Shown: positions 1 through 13,189, counted from the first letter of the stretch. The stretch is DNA of 64,000 nucleotides from Mansonella perstans (GCA_037074765.1 JBAMDO010000578.1:496001-560000); one strand, 5' to 3'. Numbers and translations: made by a program. Notes: generated from the sequence alone by a model not told the origin.

Positions 1-10
1 TAGTGTAAAC

Positions 11-728
11 TTAGCGAACAAATGACTCATCTTCTGATAAATTATGAAAGTAGTTAATTAACAGCAAAACCTCACCAACCAAATTGCATGCAAATTTAGC
101 ATCATTTGTCTTGTCGTAATATTTGAGCTGTATTTGAAGTAATTGTACAACTCGTTCTGCTTTAGCTAGTTTTGTTGCTAGCTGAAAATTTGCTTAAGCT
201 TTTAGTTCTTAGATCATTCAGTAAAAACAAGCAATCGCTACTTTTTATTTTCTACTTTCCATTTGCTGATTTTCTCCTCTTCTTTACAGAATGCTTACTT
301 CGTAAAAGCAATTTTGACTTCAAGCACTATGCTAAAAAAGCACGTAAAATTAGTCCAAATAAGTGTTAATTAAATGAAAAAGAAAATGCCGAAAAAACAA
401 TTCAACTTCAGCGCCATTAATAAGATAGAATGGAAACTTACAATTTTGTTAATATTACGCAAAGTCTTGATTTCTTGCAAATTATCCATATCAGTGTAAT
501 TCTCAGCTTCCTGGAAAATATTGACTGAACTAATAATCTCTAATGTATGGCTGCATGGACCGATGCATGTTTTGAAATGAAGATTCCCATGATTTTTATA
601 AATAATTTAAACTATCATGGAATGGATATATCTAAATGAAACAACTTACAGTGAATGCAATTTCGCTAAAGGATACGTCTTTATTGTTAACGAGCTTGAA
701 GCTGCTGCTGTTTTTTTCCGATGAATGC
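11..728 (-). CDS. Uncharacterised helical protein, C-terminal exons (5' end unresolved)
   Basis: Three minus-strand exons join in one frame: 650-728 (enters in phase 2), 442-510 (phase 0) and 11-181 (phase 0, stop TAA at 11-13). Each internal junction has a clean acceptor (TTTCCAG, TTTTCAG) and GTAAG donors at 648-649 and 440-441. The last exon is rich in Leu, Lys, Gln and Asn and reads as amphipathic helix, including KLAKAERVVQLLQIQLKYY, which looks like coiled coil. The middle exon includes NYTDMDNLQEIKTLRNINK. I do not recognise the family. No in-frame Met lies early enough, so at least one exon upstream of 728 is missing from the model. An open minus-strand stretch at about 990-1100 (contains DANYVTIRRNYLALNSDL) could belong, but its donor phase does not fit directly. 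A second frame is also open across the first two exons; the frame chosen is the one that continues through the last exon. I am fairly sure the last two exons are coding and unsure about the rest. Confidence 0.55.
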
Positions 729-1171
729 CTATAATCAAATTTTTAACCGATTTTTCGATGAAAGAAAGTATCATGAATGAACACTGAGTGAGAGGAGCTT
801 ATTTGTCTCATTGCTTCGAAAAGATGAATTATTTTGAAATTAGGTTGTATTAAACATAGCTACAAATCAGGTAAAGCCTCTAAGTTTAAACAATTTAACT
901 GAATAAAATCTTTGAAAAAATTTCAAATTTAAATCTATGAATCCACCATTTTTAAGAGCTAAAATTCTGCTATTCATTTCTTGTATGATTACAGACGTTC
1001 AAATCTGAGTTTAGCGCAAGATAATTCCTTCTGATTGTGACATAGTTAGCATCAAAAGACTTCGTGTCACTGCATGCTTTTTCATCCTTTATTAGAATTT
1101 TATCCAAATTAAAAATGGCTCAGAATGGTACGTAAACCAATTACATGATTAAAATGCTTCAGGATTCAGAG

Positions 1172-1202
<31 letters not shown>

Positions 1203-3898
1203 TTTAATTTCTTAATTTTGGAAGCACATTTTGGATTCCAAGATCCAAGAGTAAATGTAAGGTCAGTAGTAAAAAAAAAGTGCAAAATTAAAATTAAGAA
1301 ATAAAAGACCCATCACTAACATTCTTTCATTAGAATCGATTACTAGAATTTTTAGATCAGCCAAATTTAAGTGTTTGGCCAGTTAAGATCAGGATGAAAG
1401 TACAGGAATAAAAAAAAACAGTGATGATAGCTTCCTATACTACTGATAATATGACAGACTTAAGTAATGGAAGAGCCAGTCTAATATTGTTGTAACGCCC
1501 CGGTCACTGAGGGTTTTAGGAAATATAATTTCATGATTCAAAAAAAATTTAGTTAACCTTTAAATCATTGTTACCCGGGTTAAATCTCATATAGGATTAT
1601 TAAATAAAAGCTGAAGGTAAAAAACAAAACTGGAAAACAGTTCTGAAATTTCGAAGTTTATGATTAGAACAGATTGGAAAAAGAATAATAAACTGTACAT
1701 TGCACTTCTCTCACAATTCTTAAACAAACAGAATGTATTTATTTTTAGGGCAAATAAATTAGTCAGTTTAAAAAAAAAAACCTTTCTATCAATAAATCAT
1801 CTCTTTAAAAAATACCGCAGAACTACAAGACGGGTGAGTTCATAACGGTGCTTTTAACTCATTTGATTATTCATTCGCTTAAATTTATTCTCTTTTTTAG
1901 GACACTCAGAACACTTCTTCGAATTTTTAGGACACTTCTTCGAATTTTAATAGCAAATAAAGTAGAAATTATCCTATCGAAAACAAATCTGAGAAGAGAT
2001 GATACCTTTTAATTCTTTCTTTTTTCTTTTGTGGTAGAAATTCAAAAGATCGGCGAAATAATAAGTTGGAACACGCCATTTGAACCTCACATGATTTTCT
2101 GTAATGCATCCATTCTTTTTACAGGCATTCGAAATTTAATAAAATCAGATCTGGACAATTAGCGAATTCATATATTTAGTTAGATAATTATTACAACACA
2201 TCAAATTTGTCATATCGCGATTTCTGACATATTTCAGTGCTTGCTTTATCGAATCGTTATAATGTATGGTATTCTATTTTCTGTTTTGGACTGAAAATAC
2301 TCCAAAATCAATGGAATTCGTGGAATTAGGATTTAGTACTGTCATTAACACCAGAAAGATAAAATTATATGGCTGTCAATGAATCAGCTCCTCAATTTGA
2401 TTGATCATTAATTATTCCCCATTATTCGAAGAAAATAACGAAATTCCATATCATTCCAAACTGACATTTGTTCCTGTCCATTTTCCAAAGCAAAAAAAAT
2501 ATTAACAAAAGTAAATTCAGAAAATAAACGAACACAGTAGTTTCGGTATTTTGAGCGGTGTTGCTATTAAAGCAATACGGTTGTGCAAATGTTGCTATAC
2601 CGTTTGCAATCTGTAAAGCAAACAAATAAAAAAAGATCCGTAAATCTTCCATATTCCCTCTCTGCAATAATTACATGTTCGATAGTACTAGATCACCGGA
2701 GGCTAATCGTTCACCATAAAATAATGGCACTGATTCATATCGTAGAAAAATTAAGTCAATTTTGAGAAAAAATCGTAAATGAAACCCAGATTTTCAGAAA
2801 TTAATTGGAATGAATCTATTTCCAAATAATCAATAGAAAATTTCTGGGAATGTATATTAAGCTATTGATAAGCTCCTAATGCGCTTATTATGGTAAAATC
2901 CTCATATTATCAATTCTGAAACTTCTCCACTGTGCAAATGTTTCAATAAATTCTTAATCTTTAACATACATATTAAGATTTGCGTGATTATTCTCTAAAA
3001 TATGTAAAAAACGGGAATCGATCAAATTTATTAATGCTACTTTCGACCCCAATAAGTCAATTACAGTCAAACGAACAGTTGCATTTAGGTTAATTTGCAG
3101 ACAGAGGATGAATGATGGAAACAATTCTTTATTACCATACTGAATTTACAAACTGATTTGAATAATAGTAGTTTTGCAAATGATTTTTTGAATTTGCCAA
3201 TTTTAAACTTCAAATTTCGAGTGTTTTTAATCTTTGTTCTGAAAGCTGCATATGCCTTGCAAAACAGGACTTTTCCTTGCTGGATATACTTATACGTTAC
3301 TCTTCTTAACAAAAAAAATTGAACTTACAAACATGATAAAGAAAATTATTCCTTATCGAATTTAAATTACAGGCCAATGTTCGTTCGCTTAACTTATGGC
3401 TGGTGATAAATCGTGTTCACAATGAACTATAGGGAAGTCATATAATTAAGAGAAGGCCAAAAGCTTTATTCATAAACTAGGAAATTCAAAACTTAGTTTT
3501 AACGATGAAAAATGAAAGATGTGATAAGATCTACCCAATTACCGGCATCCATAAAACACTTACTTGTAAGGCTCAAAATACGAAAATTTCCCAAGCTAGT
3601 AATTTAAATTTACCAATAGTTGAACTTAAATTACATGTTTAGATTCACAAAAGACAGGTGAGAAATATTCATATACCGGAAGTGCTCAAGAGAAAAGACT
3701 GAACAACTGAAATGCTATTTGCCCCATTCTATGATTTTGATTGTTTATTTATTTTAAAATCGTAAATAACGATCTACGGATGACTTGTCTAATAACATAC
3801 TACAACTTATAGACTAATGCTAATTGAATAAACACTTTCAACGGTTCAACTAGGTTCAGACTGCTTTTTCATTTATTATCTCTCGCTTATTTTTTTGT
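729..3898. other. Gene-poor stretch
   Basis: About 3.2 kb of AT-rich sequence without a gene model I can support. It holds a poly-T run at about 1172-1194 and a 22-bp direct duplication around 1895-1945 built on GGACACTTCTTCGAATTTT. A minus-strand reading frame of 81 codons at 2422-2667 is hydrophobic at both ends but has no splice or homology support. Confidence 0.5.
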
Positions 3899-5291
3899 TC
3901 ATAGTCGTCTCATATCGAAAAAGGAGTATACCGTTGGGAGATCGTTATCAAAAAGAGTGACAGACTCCGATTCCCTGGATATTTGGCACCTCTCGAGAAC
4001 ATGGCTATCATTCGAATTCTGGCTGGTAGCATTTGACTGTTGGGACGATGTTCTTGGTAGATAGTCCTCTATCACGAGCGTATTCCTATATTCTGCTCTG
4101 TAAGCAGCTGAATTAAATTTATCAAACAGATGCCAATTTATAAGATTGTAAAAAATAAGCAATAAGTAGACTTCAGAGAAAAAAGAAAACGGAAACAGAG
4201 TTACCGCGATTCCTCTTTAGGAATGATAGCATATTTCACGTTGTATTCATTTCGCGAAAACTGTAAAAAATGATGGGTTTCTTACTAGCTAAGAAGATTT
4301 ACTAAAGTTTTGATAACAGTTTTTATTAAAGAAAGAAGAAAATTATACAGATTCCAAAAATCGATTTTCATATTATGAAAAGCCTTATTGGAAGAGTTCG
4401 ATGTTTAGGATGGCAGTTTGATGTTTTGACAAATTAACTAGATAAATTTAAGATGATTATTAATTAGTTAAAAGTTATTTTGAAAAAAGAAGAGAAAAAG
4501 AAAGAAAGTCAGTGGTTGTTTATTATTGTCTTAAAATATTGATATTAATGATTATACAAGCCACTTAACCTTCAATCATTCACACTTTACAGTGATTTTA
4601 TTTATGATAATAAAAATGCATTTTTGAAAAAGAATCTATTTTCTCATTTCAAATTCCTTTAATCTGTGCATCACGAGTTTTTCTTTTAACTAAAGTTTTT
4701 CACTATGACTACCACCAAAAAACGTGAGAATTATATAGACTAATAAGCAATTTACATAAAATTTATAGAAAAAAAAAGAAAAATGGAATTTAAATATCGC
4801 TAAAAATATTTCCATTTATCGTAAAATGAATAAACTCAAGAATAACCTCTATTTTTTTTTCCTTAATTCTTCTTCCATTAAACTATACTTGTGCTCTAGC
4901 AACTGCCCATATGTTTATATTTAATGTTAAAAAGGTTTCCATTATTTACTGCCATTGAAATAGAAAGTGTTGCTGGAAACTATCATAGCATCTAAAGTTT
5001 AAAGTTCAATTGTCAGCTTAAATTTCAATTTAGATTGAATTAAAACTCTTGAACTGTAGCTATTTACCATCTTCGCAACAAAAATAATTCGCAATTTGAT
5101 TCCTTCTATTAGAGTTTTTTAACTTTATCAATGTAATAATGGAACATAAATTGATACCTGTTTTGTTGATCAGATCGAGTATGATCGATATCAATAGATG
5201 ATACATTTCGTTTCTTCAAGTTGTTAAAGAGAGTAAGAAAATTTCCATATTTCCTAGTATCAATACTATCCAAGTAAACTTTATCTTCCAT
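3899..5291 (-). CDS. Tentative multi-exon gene, function unknown
   Basis: The two 3' exons are reasonable: 4205-4260 (acceptor TTTTACAG, donor GTAACT) joins 3899-4097 (acceptor CTTACAG) in consistent phase. The stop TGA is at 3899-3901. The tail is hydrophilic and rich in Ser, Asn and Asp, including TLVIEDYLPRTSSQQSNATS. A further exon at about 5149-5291 reads MEDKVYLDSIDTRKYGNF and ends in a CAG|GTATC donor. Linking it to the 3' exons needs a 38-nt exon near 5074-5111 and a 23-nt microexon near 4946-4968. Both keep phase and have splice-like ends, but elements this short can occur by chance. The protein family is not recognised. The start is unproven: ATG at 5291 may be internal, because an acceptor-like TTGTAG precedes it. 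Confidence 0.3.
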
Positions 5292-5932
5292 TCTTTCTTC
5301 TACAATATCATCATTATCATCGTTGCCATTCTTATTTCATCTTTAATTCGATTATGCATAATCAGCACATTTTGCTCTATCTTTCCTTCGTTGTAACTGC
5401 AATTAACAATTCAATAAAACAATGTTTGTAAAAGTTTAATTCAATTCAAAATTAATTATAACATTCAAAGTGCACTGTACCATTTGGAATTACCAACGCC
5501 ACATGATATAGAAAGTGATATAGTACCATTGAAATATTTATCATACCCGAAATCTGCCAGTAATTAAATTCAATTTCAACAAAAGAGATATTTCAGTTCA
5601 TGTTGAATATAAAGAATTCATCCTAACAAATTCAATTGCTCCAAAATTTATTCATAAATTTTCAGAAAATCCTAGACAAACATGCCCACTTTCTTCTTTC
5701 CGCTATCACAAAAATGCCATAAAATCATGAATTTTCATAGCAGTCCTCATAGTAGACAGACCGGTGGTAGCACAATGTTACTCTCGGTGATTAATTTAAT
5801 CTTAGTGATATTTTCATTATCAGTCGTTTATTCTTATCACTAAATGTATATGCATTTAGCAGGCTTATTAGTTTTCAACTTAAAATTTTACAGAAATTTT
5901 ACAATTGCTCAATTAACGTTGGTCAACATTAA

Positions 5933-7311
5933 ATGGACCAATTAGAGGTGAAAGAAATATGTTCCACTTCAGGCGAAAGATTCTCTTGTTCAGACGACGA
6001 TGATAATGGTATTCTAATTAATTATACATGCATTATTCATTCCAAAACTGTTTTTGAATTTCAGTTGCTAAGGTTTATTAATATTAGCATATTTTAGACT
6101 ATAGATATTAGCATGCTTTAGACTATAAATATTAGTATGTTTTGGACTACAAATATTAGCATGTTTTAGACTATAGGTATACACTTTACATCTTTCAGAT
6201 TCTTTTGTAAAGCAGAGAAAGATGAGCAACGAGGGCATTTGTGTTTTTAACGATGAAAAGAAGCAGAAAGTTTGTCATTTCATCAAAACTTTTCAGAATT
6301 TGAGATAATATAGGGAACTTTGTGCAAGCTTACGTTTTCTGGCTGAAGAACAACTGTAACACGAAGACAGTAATATTGAATGCTCTTTTTTGTTCTTTCT
6401 TATTTAAAATGTTTGAAATAAGCCATCTTTGATATTAAATTCTTTATAATTCCAGAAAACTTTAAAACGTACGAGACGTGAACTACGAGCAGGAATTTTA
6501 GCGAAACATGAATGGGATAGAATGAGTGTAGTATTACCAGATCCGACACAGGATCGAGAACGGGAACGCAGTTTTGTTCATCTTGCAACAAAGTGCTTTT
6601 TTTTTCATTTATATTAATACGTTAGATTTTCCTTCCTTGTTTTCAACCTTACTTTAACACATCCGCTAAAATTTTTATTACTAAGTGCCGTAGTTTATTG
6701 ATTCATGGAATTCTCATATACTCAGTATTCTTTTTTTGTCGTTTATAATTTTTTTTCTCATTTATAAAAGTATTTAGTACAATATGCATCTATTTTAATG
6801 TCGCAATTTCTTAGTGTTTTTAATGCACTGCATACTAGTTCTCTCCCGATTCACATGCTGTAATTAGAGATAGTGTATCGATTTAGTAAATTTCTTGTTT
6901 ACAGAGGTGTTGTTCAGTTGTTTAATGCAGTAACTGAACGGCAGAAAGAATTAAAAAAGGAATCAATAGCAAATATGATAAGCAAGAGACGCCGTTTGCG
7001 TTGTATTTCTACAGAAAGCTTCAACAGGAAATTAATGGAATCAAAAACAATTAAGGTAGCGAATTTCAAATATTTTTTTGCTGTCATTGTAATTCCAATG
7101 GTAAAAGTCGGGAACATTGAATTTCATTTCAGCTAGATACATATTGCATATTAGCAAGTTTCCAGGAATTTCCATGTAATATAAAATTCAGGATGAGGCA
7201 GATGATAAAAAAGATTGGCTCTCCGATGATCAGATAGCAATTAAATCTGAAACAGAGGATGACTTAAATACTTCTGAAATCAAGACGGAACCAGAGAGTG
7301 ACTCGGAATGA
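5933..7311 (+). CDS. RRP15-like ribosome biogenesis protein
   Basis: Five exons keep phase throughout: 5933-6008, 6199-6269, 6456-6592, 6905-7055 and 7192-7311, giving 184 aa. The diagnostic motif of the RRP15 family, KGVVQLFNAVTERQKE, is formed across the exon 3/4 junction. Upstream in exon 3 is a basic segment KTLKRTRRELRAGILAK, and the protein ends in an acidic tail with repeated Glu/Asp/Ser. In yeast and human, Rrp15 is a nucleolar factor needed for pre-60S maturation and 27S pre-rRNA processing; the same role is inferred here. An acceptor at 5892-5893 shortly before the ATG could accept a spliced leader. A polyadenylation signal AATAAA lies at 7364-7369. The protein is shorter than human RRP15 (about 280 aa), mainly because the N-terminus is short. 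The next gene is convergent. Confidence 0.88.
6081..6177. repeat. 24-bp tandem repeat in RRP15 intron 1
   Basis: About four imperfect copies of a 24-bp unit (ATATTAGCATGTTTTAGACT plus four bases) fill most of the first intron of the RRP15-like gene. There is no coding potential. It looks like a simple intronic minisatellite. Confidence 0.8.
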
Positions 7312-8436
7312 TATCTCAGAAGTGTTATACGTTTGTTTTAGTCGAGAAAACGTTAACAAACTGAATAAAGTTTGATTTCCTTGCGATATGCTTGCTTAAG
7401 TTTATTTCCTGAAGACAGTGAATCTGTGCAAATTGAGAATAAATGAGGTTGGGTAGAAAGAAAACCGATTTTACTGTTTCTGTTCACATATATAAAAAGT
7501 TGTATTTCGTAGCTAAGAGACAGTTAGTTTCTTTTTTTCGAAATAATTGAACACGTTTTTTTATTGCATATTCTGACTTTTATGTGTGTTTTTATTCTGG
7601 AAACTGTACCCCGCACAAAAAAAAAAACAAAGGTTCCAAAAAATTTCTTCTTGGTGATGGAATGGAGGTAACACTAGTAAGATGCAATTTTCTGGAACAT
7701 TTTGCATTTTGCGAGGTGCTAAATATTTTGGTGGATTCATCCGAATTTACACCAAAGCGGCATTCTAGAATATTTTGTTCTGCTTATCGTACTACTTCTC
7801 ATTTGGAATCGAAAATGATTATAATTTATCAGATTGAGCTCAATTCGATTACTATTAGAGTCTATAAAGGTATTTGAAACGATTTTTACATATCATCAAA
7901 AGAATTTGCGAGCACTCGATTGCTTGCAAATTCTTTTGCTTGAAAGTTTTTGTTCTACAGGAAATGCCATGCAAGTAATAATGAGCAGAATTTATTGTAC
8001 AAAAAAATGATGAACTATTTATTTGTTGGGAACAAATCTGTTTGGCTAGCTTGGAAGAATTGTACACATATAATAATGAGATTGTAAAACTGGTAGTACA
8101 GCATAATATGTTGTTATTAACTATGCACTAGAAGTTTTCTAATTGATAATTAATTTGATGTAGCAAGAATGAAATATACTTCACTTTAGATGATTCGTAA
8201 TTTATTTCATTCCTGTTACATTAAAAAGTTTAAGCATAATATACTAGGATACAACTAATACGACTATGTGGATGCTAACGAGAAATATTGAAACGAATAT
8301 GATTGTAGATTAATGAGGAAATCAAAAATTGTTTTAGGTAAAAATTTTCATGACATATTTGATTCACCTATTAATACTAGATATCTAAAAATTCAAGTTC
8401 TTCATAATGGGAAATAATATAACTAAACATTGAATG
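7312..8436. other. Convergent intergenic region
   Basis: About 1.1 kb between the 3' ends of the RRP15-like gene and the HtrL-family gene. It holds the RRP15 polyadenylation signal (7364-7369) and a minus-strand AATAAA (8201-8206) that could serve the HtrL gene. I see no further exon. Confidence 0.6.
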
Positions 8437-11400
8437 TTAGGGAAATAAATAGAATGCATCGAACCAATTTCCATGTACTACATTAAACAATGATGGATGT
8501 TGCTGGATGAGCAATACGAGAGTTGTCTGAAATGCATGACAATTTTGCGTGACACTGATTAATGATAGATGCCAGATATGCCTAATATTTGTCTAAGATA
8601 TTCAATAGAGTTAAGAACGCTTATCTTATATTAAATGCAAATTTTAGCCATCCTTAATGGTCTGATGTTTTTTGACGTGGTTAGTCACCGAATTGTATCT
8701 AAGTTAGAACCCGAAATCAAAAATGTTAGTGAATTACCTGATCATCGTCGACATATTTCCGGTGAATCAGATCGACGACTAGTTGATGAGACAAATGATG
8801 AAAGCGAGTTAACGAATAGATATCACCACCAATGAAGCCTCCGCTTATCACAGCCCAGTTCTTACGATACAAATCGGTAAGCGTATAACGGGATATATTG
8901 TCATATGATGGTGTTACCTGAAATAAATGGCATATTCCACAAGATGTTTGTTATTTTCAAGTACACTTGAATGACTTAATGATTTAGAAAGGGTTCAGAT
9001 TTTTTCTAACAGAGACTTAGAAAAAAAAAAAAAAAAAATAGAATAAATGAATTTCTCTCTTTTCGGAATATTTCCTGTTAAAACTGCGAAATGGTTGTTA
9101 CCTGATACAACATCGGAAGTTCTTTCATTCTCTATCTTTTTAATGATGATAAATCTCAGGATTTGAATAACTCTGGGTTGTACATCTTTTCGATTAATAT
9201 TTAATATTTTTAAATTAAAAATAATATTATTAAACGAGGATCCTCATGCTATCTATTTTGTCCTACTTTTTCGACAGCGCAGCGCGTCTCATACAATTAA
9301 TCACCGCTACCTTCCAGGTACTTACTTCATCAATATCTCATACTCTATCATTAATAAACATTTCGTCGCAATAATCTTATTAAATTCTAGTGCTGATGTA
9401 TGAACTCATTACTTGTACATTTAAAAAATCACTCCATCATATACTTTTTTAAACAATGTCTGGTCGATGACTTGCATTTTATGAAATGAAGGAAAATGAA
9501 AATTAATGGATAAGCAAAACTAAATAATACCATACCTTAATGAGGGAAATTTTCCTACGTACCAAAGTGGGATGCCAATGAAAGGATGGCGGAAATATGG
9601 ACTGATTGCCATGTGCATAACCCGCATCCAGCCATGCAAAAAATTCACTTCTGAATGGATTATTTATCTAAAATGATTAAGGATGAAATGTTGAGTTTGA
9701 ATAGTAATAATTTTTCCCAAACACTTCTTTGATATTTTCATTCCAGCAAATTTAACATTTTGTTAAGATTTTGCAACATCGAAGTGACAAGTTCGGCTGC
9801 AGTCAGTTTGATTTATGCAACTTTCATGTAGGATGAATCAGTAGATTGATCAACAGTTTTTAATTTTTAAAAAATTTTTGCTCTTCAATTGTTTTAAATG
9901 ATTAACCGAAGCATTGTACAAGAAGTATGACTTGGAATTGACCAATATGTCATATTTGGCACTTTTTGCTTCCGGATGTGAATTCATCTGACGATCCCAC
10001 TCCTGATCCCAACGTTTATCGTTTTGTTCATCTTCTATTATTTCCTTTGCAGCTTTCATGTATTGATAGAGGGGGAGTTCAGCCAAAGTTATTGAAATAA
10101 CCTTGAAATTTTGAGCAAATTAGAATTTTTGCTGATCTCTTGGTGTACAGAAGAAGAAGATAGGCGCACTGGCACTTAAAATGAACAAAATTTAGTTTTA
10201 CATAGTTGACGAAAGTGCAATTTATTATTAATCTGTATCTTTAAATAAAATTTACTTACTCAAAATTACAACTTACCATAGTAATATGCTCCAAACGATA
10301 CAATTTTCTTTGAGTGTAAACATGTTTTACGCTTTTTTGATCAACGAAAATGATTAAATTAACTTTTAATCTCAGCACATTTTGCATAAAGCTATAATAA
10401 CTTTCCAGTGGACGACGATAACTCCACCAATCGCCTCTCCCAATGTCCAGTAAAGCTGTTACTAAAGTAAAACTTGATGTTGTGACCCTAAAATCATTTC
10501 CATTTAGTGCTTTTCTAATTTTCATGAATTTTTTTGTGCAGAAAGCATTTCGCTTGAAGGAATAAATAATGAAAGAGTATCTATTGAAAGAGTATTTTCT
10601 CTAATAATGAAAGAATATATTTTCAGTATTTTCTCAAAGAATATTTTCTTGAATAAATAATGAAAGACCATCAGCAGTACTGCTTTCTTTTCAGTTATGT
10701 TGTAAAAATGTTTCAGATCATATACTTTGGATGATATTCAATTTCGTTTGTAATCTTAAATTTTTTTAAACTACTGATGGATCAAGCATGGGCTGTTAGA
10801 CGTTTGGGATCACATTTCTAAAACTCATTTGCTTCTGATCCCTTCAATAGTTGCTCGAAAACCAATCAATACTGAAATCTAGTTTCAAATAGTTGCCTGA
10901 AAACTTATCAATACTGAAATTCAATTTGATCTTCGCTAAGATCTTGAGAGTCTGCTGACCTTAATGAGGCATTCAGGTCCTGCTGGGAAGTTTCCGCTGA
11001 TTTTAAAAGATCTAACACATCTTCATTGCGAGCTTTTTCCCCGTCCACTTTTAATGTTGCTTTGATTCGAGGATAGGTAATGTTGGTGGATGATGAATGA
11101 TGCAATTTCTCGGTTTGCAATTTCGTTTGGATTTCTGTTGGGATTTCCAAAAACTTCTGATCTTAAAAAAATTTTAACATTAAAATGAGACTTGAGTTTA
11201 TAGCCTCAAAAAATTGAGACACTTAAAAGCCTATAATTATCAACAACTAGTGTAAAAATTAACATGGAAGCAATTGAAAGTCAAACTTATTCGGGATAAA
11301 TCATTTTTTCGCACATTTAGCCGGCAGGGCAGTGAAGATTCATGACAATAGAAACGATGATAAACATGTTGATGATAATGAAAATGATAATTATGGAAAA

Positions 11401-13189
11401 TGCAGAAAAACTGGATATCAATGTTGTTGAAGGAATAACAGTAGTAGAGATAATAGCTACCTGGTGTAATAGATGGCACTGTTGTTGTCGCTGTTGTTGT
11501 TGCCGTTGTTATTATTGTTATTGTTCTTGTTACTGGTGATTCCGTTGTTGCTATAACAGTATTAGAAGGACAGGGAGCAGAAATATTCCATATGAATGAT
11601 TTTTCCGTAGTATTCTGAGCAAATGTGGTATTTGAAGCATCAGATGTGACTGAGAAGTCATTACAACTGATGGCAGTTGTTACTTGATCCTGAAATATTT
11701 TTAGATTATTTGTTGCATTTTTCAAATTTTCGAATTTAAAAATAAAAAATTCTTCAAAATATCATCCCTCAAAATACAAAATTGAGAAAAGTCAAAATTA
11801 TGAAATTTTAAAGATTACATTTCAAAATCATCGATTACAACGAAATATACAGCTCAGCAGTTCCCCTCTTCCATGTTTTTCCCAACATCAGGCAATTTCC
11901 TGAATATATATCCAATGTATCTCACCGTAACGAAGAACTTAGGTGCCGGATCGATGATCGGATTTGCTAAGCTTGAATTTCGTTTACTAGCTTGCTCCAG
12001 TCCTGGTTTCTTAATCCTTATATAATTTCCAAGCTTCTTATTAAATTTGTAACGATGTCGATGTTTCAGTGTTATTGAAGAATTCACAGTTGCATCTGAG
12101 TCGTACTCAATGATGATAATGCTTGCATTGTTGCAAAAACTTTTATATTTGTAAAATTTTAACAGGATCTGAGAACTTGAAAAGCAGTGGAAAATAACAG
12201 ACGAGTTTTCGAAGTTAGGTAGATAGTAGTTTTCGAAGTTAGGTAGATATATAGTAGTTTTCGAAGTTAGGTAGAGGTTACCATTCATTTCTTAGCAAAT
12301 TTGCATCCGTTCAACTCAATTTTTGGATTTTCATTCTCTTTCTAACTTTGTGATAGTAATCTAGATGGATGGTGCGAAGAAATCTGGCCCTAATTAAACA
12401 ACTGATTAACTTCTGACTTCACCTCTTAAATGAAGTATCGATGAAGACAAAATAAGAAATGAATCAGAAAGTAAGAGCAGTTCATACAAACATTGTATAG
12501 CCAATTATAAAATGATGCTAATTTGCATACTTCCCGAAAATTTTTGTTCTCGGAAGGAATATTTTTTTAGAAAACAAAAAATTTGAGAAAATGTTCAATT
12601 TCTTTAACTTGGAAACAGACCGTGTATCCTTTTTAATTGAATACTGCTATCATACTTTTGAGTTGTTGTCGAGATTGTTCCCAATTTGATTTTACTCTGT
12701 AAAATTAGCATTTTGGAATAATAGCAAGATGGCAATAAACAATGTAAGATTCTGTTGAATTAATATTTAAATATCGCATGCAAGTTTCAATAACTGATCA
12801 TTGATTTCGAGAAACGTATACATGTTGTTCTTATATTTAATTACCCAAAAATATGCGGTCAGAATAGGGCTGTCATTTAATTATTTAGTCATTTCGTTGC
12901 AACTTCTTATCATAGTAAATGATGATTATTGATCTTTCATTCTTTCAAAATCTTTTCAAAAATAACGAATTACCGGATCAGATATTTGAAACGGATTTAA
13001 GGAACGATCTCGTTTAGCTAGGCGGTATTTTTTTTTCATATATAGATATTACTACACGAATAAACACTAATTAACAAAGCATACTTGATTGATTTTGAAT
13101 ACTTTGATGATATGATAAGCGATGAGTAGACTGGATAATATAATGATCGTCAACAATCCGATGATGATCCAGAGACTGTAAAATCTCAT
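8437..13189 (-). CDS. HtrL/YibB (WlaTC) family glycosyltransferase-like type II membrane protein
   Basis: Nine phase-consistent exons in transcript order: 13085-13189, 11926-12168, 11461-11689, 10915-11161, 10277-10487, 9907-10101, 9536-9667, 8738-8917 and 8437-8526, giving 543 aa. Exon 1 encodes a short cytoplasmic end and one hydrophobic signal anchor (about residues 3-28). Residues ~117-192 are Ser/Thr-rich with a Thr-Ala-Thr tract, like a mucin-type stem. The catalytic-type domain fills ~276-543 with family motifs TALLDIGRGDWW, YDILVNSKSYFLYNAS, NPFRSEFFAWLDAGYAHGN, ISGGFIGGD and QQHPSLFNVVHGNWFDAFYL. The family (Pfam HtrL_YibB, InterPro WlaTC/HtrL) was first described in bacterial lipooligosaccharide loci and also occurs in nematodes; its donor and acceptor are unknown to me. 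Topology suggests a Golgi lumenal enzyme. The start is set by the membrane-anchor frame. An acceptor at 13226-13227 precedes it, and an 8-codon uORF overlaps the start. Confidence 0.88.
12204..12277. repeat. Short tandem repeat in HtrL-family intron 1
   Basis: Three copies of a 24-28 bp unit containing AGTTTTCGAAGTTAGGTAGA lie just upstream of exon 2 of the minus-strand gene. The middle copy has an extra TATA. The array is intronic in the model. Confidence 0.8.

Noticed and set aside
2422..2667. 81-codon minus-strand frame with signal-peptide-like and membrane-like segments
   Set aside because: Hydrophobic frames arise easily in T-rich DNA. No splice partner, no polyadenylation context, no recognisable family.
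7584..7877. 97-codon plus-strand frame after RRP15
   Set aside because: Lies in the convergent spacer beyond the RRP15 polyadenylation signal, contains a poly-A-encoded Lys run, and resembles no family.
11342..11539. Plus-strand frame with a Cys-rich run
   Set aside because: Antisense of the Thr-rich repeat in exon 3 of the HtrL-family gene; the Cys codons come from complementing ACA/ACG repeats.
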